Shown in pieces: positions 35,101 through 43,825 of a stretch of DNA of 64,000 bases. The notes under the pieces are model-generated. The model did no database searches. It saw only the letters and a list, made by a program, of their open reading frames with translations, and was not told where the DNA came from. Origin of the DNA: Echiichthys vipera (Eukaryota > Chordata > Actinopteri > Perciformes > Trachinidae); contig OY829648.1 in assembly GCA_963691815.1 (NCBI GenBank), positions 17,018,521-17,082,520 on the forward strand, read 5' to 3'. Position numbers and translations under genes: made by a program. Each line of letters opens with the position of its first letter. The first letter of the stretch is position 1.

Positions 35101-37378
35101 CTTTAAAAGGGCTAACAGCAAGGGGAACGTATGACACACCAAGGTAGGAAATCCAGGGGCCCTGGGGGGGTCTGCAACCCCTTGATTGATACTTGAGAAC
35201 CCTTTGTTAAAAAAAAACTGTCACTTGCAATTTTTTAAAAACATTATGGATACAGAAAAATATTGTTATGGGGTTTCCTCTTACATTGCCACTTTGGTTG
35301 TGTTGTTGTGTGAGTGGCATTGTTGTTAATTATAGCCTGGGTGATGTGTGTGCAGAGCATTTATTTCAGAATCAGAATCAGAAATACTTTAATAATCCCA
35401 GGGGGATATTATTTTTGTTACTAAGCTCCAGATATACCAACAACAAATACTGTATTATACAAACTAAATATATAGAAGTAATAACTCAAATTTAAATTTA
35501 CAGTAGTGAAATACAGTACATACAAGATCAAAGATTGTTTGAGGTTGAGTCTGAATTACTTAGAGGATGTGACAGACTCTCCAAGGGATGCGTGTGTCTT
35601 AGAGAGGGTGGGAGACATTTTCCAGGATAGACCAGAGCCTGGACAGCATCCTCCTCTCTGCCACGGTCATCATGGTGTCCAGCTTCGCCCTCCTGATCAG
35701 TTTGTTCAGTTTGTTGGTGTGGTGGTCGCCTTCAGTCCACTGCCCCAGCATGTGACAGCGAAGAAGTTCACATAGGCTAGTTAATTGCCTTGGCTGGCTT
35801 ACATGAAATGTTGTATGTTGCATATTGAGTTATACTATCAGCTTGGAGGATGTATTGGACACATGCAGACAGACACAGACATCAGCAAAACACTGGGGCA
35901 CTAGGAAGGGTGGACCAGGTATTTTGCACACTGTGTTCCATGATTTCTTTCTTTACCATTGGCAGATTGTGGCTGTGGCTGTCAGAAGTACTTGGTGCGG
36001 CTGCTGACTTATTTGCCTGGAACCACTATTTCCAAGGTTCCTTTAACACCACAGTTACTGTATGAAACTGGCAAGACAGCAGCTAGAATGGACGAAATCC
36101 TTCAAGAGGTATAATGGTAACATTTTGATGATTTACTTTGTTTTATAATGCCATCAAATTTGAATAATAACAAAGTATTCTCATTTGGATAATGTATCTA
36201 ATAAAGTTCTAGCCATTTACTGCTTATTCAGCCTATTCTCATTTCCAAGCCGCCAAATATCGCTTCTCTATGCACAATCTTTCCCTAATCTTAACCAAGG
36301 GGTTTTGTTGCCTTAACCTAACTACATGGTTAGTCTCTGTGGCAGAAGTCCTCACGGAATGAAGCATCAGAATTGTGTCATCACACTCAAAACTCTTCAT
36401 CTGGCAGATTTCGGCATATCTCTGGTTGTCCACAACCTACCTTTATGCGGATTTCAGTGGCTAAATGTGCGCTGTTTATTGGAGGAGTAATACCCATAGA
36501 GTTCAGTAGAGGGCTGCATCTGTGCTTATAGAACTAGGGTTACAAAATTATAACTTCATTTTTTCCAGATGGAGCACTCCTACCTTGATGTGCTGCAAAG
36601 AGAGAAGTTCATATGGAGTCTGTCCAATGTTCCCCTCCTGGAAGCGTACATCAATACATTAGATGGACATCCTCTTGAGGAGGTTGTGAAGTCTGTCATT
36701 CATCAGTACAAGACCTCTGTGGTCCCTAAACGCTCCAATTTCCACAAGTGTGAGTGTCATATTTACTTTTCAACATTTAGATAAGTGAGCTGCTCCAAAC
36801 ACTCTTCTGCTCACGCTCTTTGACATGGTTCAATCGCAACTACTACTGTCAGCAGAGCCTGGAGATGCCACTGAATACATGCATGATAATGTATTTTTCT
36901 TTTAACAACACTTTATTTCGTCCCTTTCTCAGGCATTAACCATGGTGACTTCAATAACCTTAATGTGCTTGTACAACCTGATGAGAGTGACAGCCACAGG
37001 ATTTCTGGCATCATTGACTTTGGAGACATGAACAGTGGCTACTACATCCATGAGATAGCAATTGCAATTATGCACATGATGATGGAGCACCCTAACCCCA
37101 TAGAGGTGGGTGGACCCGTCCTCGCAGGCTGGGAAAGTGTTCTTCCCCTCAAGGAGGAAGAGAAAGATTGTCTCTATGTGCTGGTACTGTCACGCTTCTG
37201 CCAGGCGTTGGTTTTAGCTCGTCACTCTGTGACCTTGCATCCAGAGAATGCAGAGTATCTGATGATATATACATCCAGGAAGGGCGTCCACATTCTGCAG
37301 ACACTCTGGGAGCTCGGAAAGGAGCAGGTGGAGAAGGTGTGGTTCCAGAGTGCTGCTCAATTCAGTGACAGGAAGTGA
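30448..37378 (+). CDS. hykk: Hydroxylysine kinase, tandem copy 2 (mosaic gene)
   Basis: Five coding pieces: a 4-base start exon ATG-G at 30448-30451, then 33991-34296, 35966-36108, 36569-36749 and 36933-37378 (TGA), giving 359 residues. All sites are GT-AG and in phase. The enzyme role is that of the hydroxylysine kinase family: GTP-dependent phosphorylation of hydroxylysine, with an APH fold. FVLKIMN, the loop HGDFNNLN (His215-Asn222; copy 1 has Asp where this has Asn220) and DFGD (Asp240-Asp243) are present. The N-terminal exon is nearly identical to copy 3 (for example LTLRQATELTLQLYGVTITE), but exons 2-4 are nearly identical to copy 1, so the gene is a recombinant with its junction in the 34.3-35.9 kb intron. 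The ~3.5-kb first intron holds a SINE, a hAT-like element and motif clusters. Possible poly-A signals lie at 37932 and 38786. The gene appears intact. Confidence 0.88.
30934..31068 (+). repeat. tRNA-derived SINE
   Basis: Pol III box A-like GGAACAGTGGTTAGAG and box B-like GTTTGAATCC are close together, followed by the body GCGGCCCTTTGCGGGATGTC, CT-rich sequence, TTTCTGTCCTATATAATAAA and an A-rich end. The head between the boxes is shortened. It lies in the first intron of hykk copy 2, sense to the gene. Confidence 0.65.
31150..31396 (+). repeat. hAT-type non-autonomous repeat remnant
   Basis: Ends ACTTCCACCACTG, with preceding blocks TACTTTTCGTACTTTAAG, TTGCTTAAGTAACATTTAGA and ATGCAGGACTTGTAAAG. 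This is the right half of a very common teleost repeat whose termini are CAGTGGTGGAA-like. The left terminus was not found. Confidence 0.5.
32125..32230. repeat. CT/CA compound microsatellite
   Basis: A CT-rich run followed by two CA runs separated by a short AAACACACGCAAG interruption, inside the hAT-like element. Confidence 0.9.
32769..33074 (-). other. Unidentified open frame inside the hAT-like element
   Basis: About 101 minus-strand codons, with sequences such as YPLLLNCFIKQEQHDVGFII and TWFSTSPLKAGRTSHVCKPE. No ATG heads it and an in-frame TAG lies just upstream. The composition is protein-like. It could be an exon of the element's lost protein or a chance frame; no family is recognised. 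Confidence 0.25.
33707..33844 (+). promoter_or_regulatory. YY1-, ETS- and CRE-like motif cluster
   Basis: AAGATGGCGGC (33707-33717) inside the right terminal repeat of the hAT-like element matches the YY1 consensus. Just outside it, CCGGAAGT occurs three times (33796-33803, 33815-33822, 33830-33837). The last overlaps TGACGTCA (33837-33844) to give CCGGAAGTGACGTCA, an ETS/CRE composite familiar from housekeeping promoters. The cluster ends about 146 bases before exon 1 of hykk copy 2, so an internal promoter is conceivable. The motifs are seen; activity is inference. Confidence 0.4.
34297..35965. other. Intron of hykk copy 2 containing the recombination junction
   Basis: The first ~70 bases after exon 1 match copy 3 (GTAACAACAAAATACCTCTG), whereas exon 2 onward matches copy 1. 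The switch therefore lies in this intron. It also carries a minus-strand LINE 3' fragment. Confidence 0.6.
35360..35823 (-). mobile_element. LINE 3'-end fragment (L2/CR1-type)
   Basis: The minus-strand translation contains LIRRAKLDTMMTVAERRMLS and LWSILENVSHPL, the C-terminus of the L2/CR1-type protein also found at 41.8-42.0 kb. To its left is the 3' UTR tail, seen on the plus strand as TCAGAATCAGAATCAGAAAT followed by ACTTTAATAATCCCAGGGGG. It is 5'-truncated and lies antisense in an intron of hykk copy 2. Confidence 0.7.
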
Positions 37379-37454
37379 GAAATATGATGACGAGGACAAT
37401 TTTTACTATGGATTCTCAAGTTTTCAATTGTCAAATTCCTGTCAATATATTCAA

Positions 37455-37790
<336 letters not shown>

Positions 37791-38923
37791 CAATGTACTA
37801 TATTTGTGATGGGTGTTGATATTTGGGACAAAGCATACATTTAGAAGCTGTACGTTAGAAATATTAGAGGAAAAACATGAGCCAGCTACTGTAGATCCTA
37901 CTCCGTCACCGATTTTGAATTTACCATTATAAATAAATAATTCAAGTCCTATTCAGAGGAGGGTCTACTTTTATTTATCTTTATAGGTTCTTCTACTGAA
38001 TAATGGACACTTCTGCAGTTCCCAATAGAAAATTAATTTGTATGGTCTATGACCTGCATTGTAAAACATGTCTTTCAACTTATTAATTAAAGATGCTTAA
38101 CTGTAGTCCTTAAAAAGCTGGGGACCCAGAATCACTTGACTCTTAAGGAAACTAAAAAGCTTACCGTTCTGTAGAGGAAGGGTTGTGGTGAACTATTATT
38201 TCAGTTAGTAGCCTACTTGGGTGCCATACTGTGCATGCAAATTGCAGCAGTATGTAAAACAAACTGAAACAGACCTACAGGAAAATTAGAAATCTATGTG
38301 GTTTGATTGGGTGTGCATATATATACATTAGTAACATTAAAATGCAGTTAATTTTGAGTTTGGTCTGTTGCAAATTCATTCTAGTGTATTGACACTCTTG
38401 TTAAAAAAAAGGTCCTCATGCAATTTGCTTGTAAAATATAATTATCTGTTACATATAATATATTAGTTGACAAAAAATCCTCACGGCAAGGCTCATCAGC
38501 TGTTCATTGTTATTGTTATCTTAACTATTGTTTTCAATGTCAATGATTAACTTTCTACTACTCTAAATAGCTTAGAGTCCTTTATTTTGTTGTCACTATA
38601 TTGTTCATGAGTAGGTTTTTTAGAATAATATTAATACTAAAGACATAATCACATTAGATTTGTGAAGGGGGAAGACATAAGGACAATCATGGTTTTACTA
38701 TGCCATTGTAAATGCTATGTTATTATTTTTTATGTTTATGCATACAAAAAGTCAATAGTGCTGTAGTTTTATTTGGGGTTTTCAAAATAAAATTGGTTGA
38801 AGAAGAAGTGTGTATAAGTACTTTTTGAGCATTTGACTGGAAAATTTAAAACTGTTTTATCTGTAGTGTATTATTCTATTTTGGATTGTTCTTTTATGTT
38901 TTGAAACTTGTTTACTTCTCACT
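37791..38923. other. 3' flank of hykk copy 2
   Basis: AT-rich sequence with possible poly-A signals at 37932 and 38786. No exon is seen. Confidence 0.5.
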
Positions 38924-39065
38924 AACACAAGTGTCCCAACAGATCTGTATAACAAGGATATGATCTGGGATTGAACACAATTGCTCTAATCCAACATAAT
39001 CCAAAGAAAACACCACACTCATCTAACTCAAATGGCTTCAGTCATGCAGCAAACTAACAAAAACA
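38924..39065 (+). repeat. Duplicated 3'-flank block, copy B
   Basis: Partner of 26013-26160: ACTAACACAAGTGTCCCAAC, then AAGGATATGATCTGGGATTG and AATGGCTTCAGTCATGCAGC. It supports common descent of the 3' halves of hykk copies 1 and 2. A short open frame beginning at its ATG (39032) is not shared well enough to look coding. Confidence 0.75.
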
Positions 39066-39394
39066 GAAACCCCTTAAAGCCACATATGCAACTTGAAACC
39101 ATGGTCCTTAGAGGTTTACTGAACAAGCTGTCTGTCCCCATTCCAATTGTAGCTCACATTCCAAGTCTGTGCATGTTTTGGTATCTATGTCACTTTGATG
39201 GGCCACTTTTTTACATTTAACTTGTATCTTCCGGTTCCGGCGTTGGACACCTACAGGAGGAAGCTGGAGCACAAACTCCAGCAGAACAATTTAAAGGACG
39301 TGTGGAGCGGCATGAGGAGCATCACTGGCTGGTAGCCAGACAGTGGGAGGTGGTACTGAACGTGCCAATGAGCTGAATCTGTTCTTCAACAGAT

Positions 39395-40239
39395 TTGATG
39401 AAAGGGCTCTGGACCACCCCCCCGCGGCTCCTCCACAACCAACCACCTCCAAACTCCAGTCCTGCTGACACCCCCCCTCCCCCTCAATTCCTTCCTGGTT
39501 TTGCCCTACCTGTCCCCTCCCCCCCGCCACCACCTCTCTCAACCCCCACCAACACACAGAGCAGACAGACCTTCACCGCAGAGCAGGTGAGGAAGGAGTT
39601 GTGCAGACTCCACCCAGGCAAGGCAGCAGGTCCCGACGGTGTCAGCCCGAGGGTCCTCAAAGCATGTGCGACCCAGCTGTGTGGAGTACTGCAGTACATC
39701 TACAACCTCAGCCTGAGTCTTGAGAAGGTCCCTGTTCTGTGGAAGACATCCTGCCTGGTACCAGTACCAAAGAAGGTGCGTCCCAGCGCCTCCGAAGACT
39801 ACAGACCGGTGGCGCTGACGTCGCACCTGATGAAGTCCCTGGAGAGGCTGGTTCTTTCACTTCTTCAGCCCTTGGTCAGCTCATCACTGGACCCCTTTAC
39901 AGTTTGCCTACCAGCCAAGTCTAGGTGTGGAGGACGCTATCATCTTGCTGCTCAACCGTGCCTGCACCCACCTTGACAGAGCGGGAAACACTGTGAGAAT
40001 CTTGTTCATGGACTTCTCCAGTGCGTTCAATACCATCCGGCCTGCTCTGCTGGGACGCAAGCTGACGGCGATGCAGGTGGACCTTCCCCTGGTTTCCTGG
40101 ATTACGGATTACTTGACGGGTCGACCACAGTATGTCAGACTGCAGGACGGAGTGTCTGACACTGTGGTCAGCAGTACTGGAGCTCCACAGGGAACTGTTC
40201 TTTCCCCATTTCTGTTCACCCTGTACACCTCAGACTTTC
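39395..40239 (+). pseudogene. LINE reverse transcriptase, N-terminal part
   Basis: Covers the fingers and first palm region up to the PQG block, with one frameshift near 39903, where SLDPFT changes frame before ...MEDAIILLLNRA. It stops in the antisense insertion at 40240. The proline-rich stretch at 39.41-39.54 kb is the linker before the RT domain. Confidence 0.8.
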
Positions 40240-41300
40240 AAGATTCAAGATTCAAGATTCAACAAGCTTTATTTATCCCGAGGGAAATTATTTTGCAACA
40301 GTTTCAATACAAAGGCGGAAAAGGATCAGAGTAACAATAAGCATAAACATAAATCAAATCAAAATAAAGCTAACGTCAGATAAATCAAGCAATGAACCAA
40401 GTGTGACAGAGTGCAACAGACATCGTGGTTAAGCGTAGGTATATACAATATACAACAATACGCGCTGTGCAGTTTAGCAGCAGATTGAAATAAAATAAGT
40501 ACAAACTAGATAAGTGAGAAGGAGCGATAAGTTATAAGTGTTAAAATATTAAAAATGTTAAAAATGTAGCAGCATGTCCTACAGAACTAAAGTGACAGTA
40601 TGGCACAGTGGAGTGTAGCAGCATTTCGTACTTAAGTAAGTTACAGTAAACCACAGTGAAATGTAGCAGCATGTCCTAAAGCACAGTAAGTGTATCTGCA
40701 GATAGTTACAGTAAACCATTAATAAATAAATAAAGTGATGTAGTGGTGGTATAAAGTGACAGTGTCGTATAGCAGCATTACTTACTGAAGTAAGTGACAG
40801 TACAACTGAATAAAGTGGTGCAGTGATGATATAAAGTGACAAAGTGACATTTTCAGGATACAGTGTCTCCACTTTTCCTTACCTGACTGGGGGGAGATGA
40901 ATTATAGAGTTTGATGGCCGCCGGAAGAAAAGACTTCCTCCGGCGTTCAGTATTACACCAGGGGAGAATGAGTCTATGGCTGAATGTGCTTCTGCTGGAG
41001 GTCAGCAGCTGGTGGAGAGGGTGAGAGTTATTGTCCAGGATGCTGTGCAGTTTAGACAGCATCCGCCTCTCAGACACCGCCACCAAAGAGTCCAGTTTGA
41101 CCCCCAGGACGGAGCCAGCCTTCCTGATGATCTTACTGATCCTCTTGGCGTCTGCTGCCCTCAGTCTGCTGCCCCAGCACACAACAGCAAAGAAGATGGC
41201 ACTGGCTACCACTGACTGGTAGAACATCCTCAGCATGGTGTTACAAACATTGAATGACCGGAGCCTCCTCAGGAAATAGAGACGACTCTGGCCCTTCTTG
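40240..41300 (-). mobile_element. Antisense LINE 3' fragment nested in the LINE
   Basis: Inverted copy of the last ~1.06 kb of the same LINE family. On the minus strand it reads KKGQSRLYFLRRLRSFNVCN through SERRMLSKLHSILDNNSHPL, stops near 40856, and continues as a 3' UTR ending in TTGAATC units, seen at 40240 as AAGATTCAAGATTCAAGATT. It splits the host LINE between its PQG block and its FADD box. It is almost identical to the host's own 3' end (41611-42658), so the two form a long inverted repeat separated by about 310 bases. Confidence 0.85.
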
Positions 41301-42044
41301 AGTTCCTCTCTGAGTCCTGCCACCTGCAGAAGTTTGCTGACGATTCTGCAATTGTTGGCTGTGTCAGTGAGGGAAAGGAGGAGGAATACAGGGGTGTTGT
41401 GGACTCCTTCGTCGACTGGTGTGCAGCTAATCACCTGATTCTAAACACCACCAAGACTAAGGAGCTAGTGGTGGATTTCCGCAGGAGTCAATCTGCCCCC
41501 ACACCCATCTCCATCAACGGCGTGACTGTGGATGTTGTCCAGGATTACAAATACCTTGGAGTATACCTGGACAACAAACTGGACTGGTCCAAGAACACTG
41601 AGGCTGTCTACAAGAAGGGCCAGAGTCGTCTCTATTTCCTGAGGAGGCTCCGGTCATTCAATGTATGTAACACCATGCTGCGGATGTTCTACCAGTCAGT
41701 GGTAGCCAGTGCCATCTTCTTTGCTGTTGTGTGCTGGGGCAGCAGACGCAAAGAGGATCAGTAAGATCATCAGGAAGGCTGGCTCCGTCTTTGGGGTCAA
41801 ACTTGACTCTTTGGTGGCTGTGTCTGAGAGGCGGATGCTGTCTAAACTGCACAGCATCCTGGACAACAACTCTCACCCTCTCCACCAGCTGCTGACCTCC
41901 AGCAGAAGCACCTTCAGCCACAGACTCATTCTCCCCCGGTGTAATACTGAACGCCGGAGGAAGTCTTTTCTTCCAGCGGCCATCAAACTTTATAATTCAT
42001 CTCCCCCTGGTCAGGCAAGGAACAGTGGAGACACTGTATCCTGA
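41301..42044 (+). pseudogene. LINE reverse transcriptase, C-terminal part
   Basis: Resumes the host LINE with ESCHLQKFADDSAIVG and runs to the stop near 42044. Compared with the nested copy it lacks 14 bases near 41745, between two GGCAGCAGAC repeats. This shifts the frame and ends the first frame at CWGSRRKEDQ; the second frame continues with DAKRISKIIRKAGSVFGVKL. Confidence 0.8.
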
Positions 42045-42658
42045 AAAGGTCACTTTGTCACTTTATATCATCACTGCACCACTTTATTCAGTTGTACTGT
42101 CATTTAGTTCAGTAAGAAATGCTGCTATACTACACTGTCACTTTATACCACCACTACATCACTTTATTTATTTATTAATGGTACTGTAACTATCTGCTGC
42201 TACATTTACTGTGCTTAGGACATGCTGCTACATTTCACTATGGTTTACTGTAACTGACTGTAACTTACTTCAGTACGAAATGCTGCTACACTCCACTGTG
42301 CCATACTGTCACTTAGTTCTGTAGGAAATGCTGCTACATTTTTAACATTTTTAACACTTATAACTTATCGCTCCTTCTCACTTATTAGTTTGTACTTATT
42401 TCATTTCAATCTGCTGCTAAACTGCACGCTGCGTATTGTTGTATATTGTATATACCTACGCTTAACCACGATGTCTGTTGCACTCTGTCACACTTAGTTC
42501 ATTGCTTGATTTATCTGAAGTTAGCTTTATTTTGATTTGATTTATGTTTATGCTTATTGTTACTCTGATCCTTTTCCACCTTTGTATTGAAACTGTTGCA
42601 AAATAATTTCCCTCGGGATAAATAAAGCTTGTTGAATCTTGAATCTTGAATCTTGAAT

Positions 42659-43619
42659 TTACAGCTGTCGATAAAATCTGGGGTAAGACTGCCCTTGAGT
42701 GGTCCTCAAAAGCTCCTGCTTACAATGGAGGCTGCATTACAAAGAAAGGACCCTTTGTGTATGTGGTACAGTTTACCTTTTTGTACAGGTACAAAAAAGT
42801 CAGTGGAACCATAAATTGATGGCACAGTTCAAAGTATAATAAAGATAGTCAAACTCCTTCACCTGTATTGTGTTCTTTTGGCACTGGGAGACAGGAAACT
42901 GGTTATGTTGCTTTGGGCTCCTAAAAAATTCACACTTGTTTGATTGGCACGATAATCGGATGAGGCACCGTCAGTGCTTACTTGTGATTTTTGGAGTTGC
43001 TGGAACACAGAGATGCTGCTAATCGGCTGGTTGGGTGCAGAAAAAACCCATATCATTCAATGTACGCATGGAAGGCATCAGATCCAAAGTGCCTGATACA
43101 CAGACACACATAGGCAAATATTCTCTATACTTGCGTGCATTTCAAGCTGTGCGAATGGAATGATGCACCAACCGCCGAAGTAGTTGCAGCCTCTATTGAA
43201 AGTGTAGTGAACTTCATGTGGATGGATGATTAATTACTTTTACCATTCTGATAAGTCTGCTAGTTGCACATCAGATTCCTTATCTAAGTCTGGGTCTGAC
43301 TGACCCGGGGTTCAGGGTGTCCAAACCATAACATATTAGCATATCGGTCCTGTGTGCAATGGGTGGCTGGATTTCCGGCTCACTATAGAAAGTGAATAGG
43401 ATCTGTCAACTTTATATACGTCAACTCATTCGGGGATCCCCACATTAAAATGGTCTATTGTTGATAAACAATGAAACAACTTTGACCTGCTTAATGTTTG
43501 ACTGTCTGAAGAAATTCAACAAATTTGAATGTCTTTTTGTCTTTTTAAATTGCAGTCTCTCTCTCTCTCTCTCTCTCCATCTCTCCCTCTCCCTGACACA
43601 AATTGAAGGCTATTTACAG
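42659..43619. other. Non-coding region
   Basis: Spacer between the LINE and hykk copy 3. It contains a short CT microsatellite at 43556-43590 and nothing else recognised. Confidence 0.5.
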
Positions 43620-43825
43620 ATCTTTAAAAGTGACAAAGAAGGTCTGTTAGTGATAACAGCTGAACACGTTTACTTTTTATCTTGTAAGAGGAACAAGTCA
43701 AACCAGATCTCCAAACCAGGTGTAAAGGGCAATTTTTGACACCAGTTTCACTGACACCTCCTCGAAGATAGAAGAGCCACATAAGCTACTGCTCTCACCT
43801 CCTCTACATCATCTGCTGAAAGATA
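43620..43825 (+). promoter_or_regulatory. Leader/promoter-proximal region of hykk copy 3
   Basis: Homologous to the region before the copy-2 start codon, with shared blocks TCTTGTAAGAGG, TCCAAACCAG and CTGAAAGA. It directly precedes the start micro-exon. No TATA box is evident. Confidence 0.5.

Larger units (their letters stand above)
39225..42658 (+). mobile_element. L2/CR1-type LINE, 5'-truncated and interrupted
   Basis: Plus-strand reverse transcriptase blocks run in order: FTAEQVRKELCRLHPGKAAG with PDGVSPRVLKAC (39.57-39.67 kb), LVPVPKKVRPSASEDYRPVA, then after a frameshift near 39.9 kb ILFMDFSSAFNTI (about 40.0 kb) and GAPQGTVLSPFLF (about 40.2 kb). An antisense insertion follows. The protein resumes at ESCHLQKFADDSAIVG (41.31-41.36 kb, carrying the FADD catalytic box), then DYKYLGVYLDNKLDWS and IRKAGSVFGVKLDS, ending near 42.04 kb. 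The 3' UTR ends in about three TTGAATC units (to 42658). The endonuclease domain is missing. It is inactive. Confidence 0.85.

Noticed and set aside
39032..39220. 62-codon frame starting MASVMQQ
   Set aside because: Its start lies in the duplicated flank block, but the matching block at 26.1 kb does not keep the frame, so it is probably non-coding.
40976..41222. Plus-strand open frames near 41.0-41.2 kb
   Set aside because: Shadows of the antisense nested LINE coding strand.
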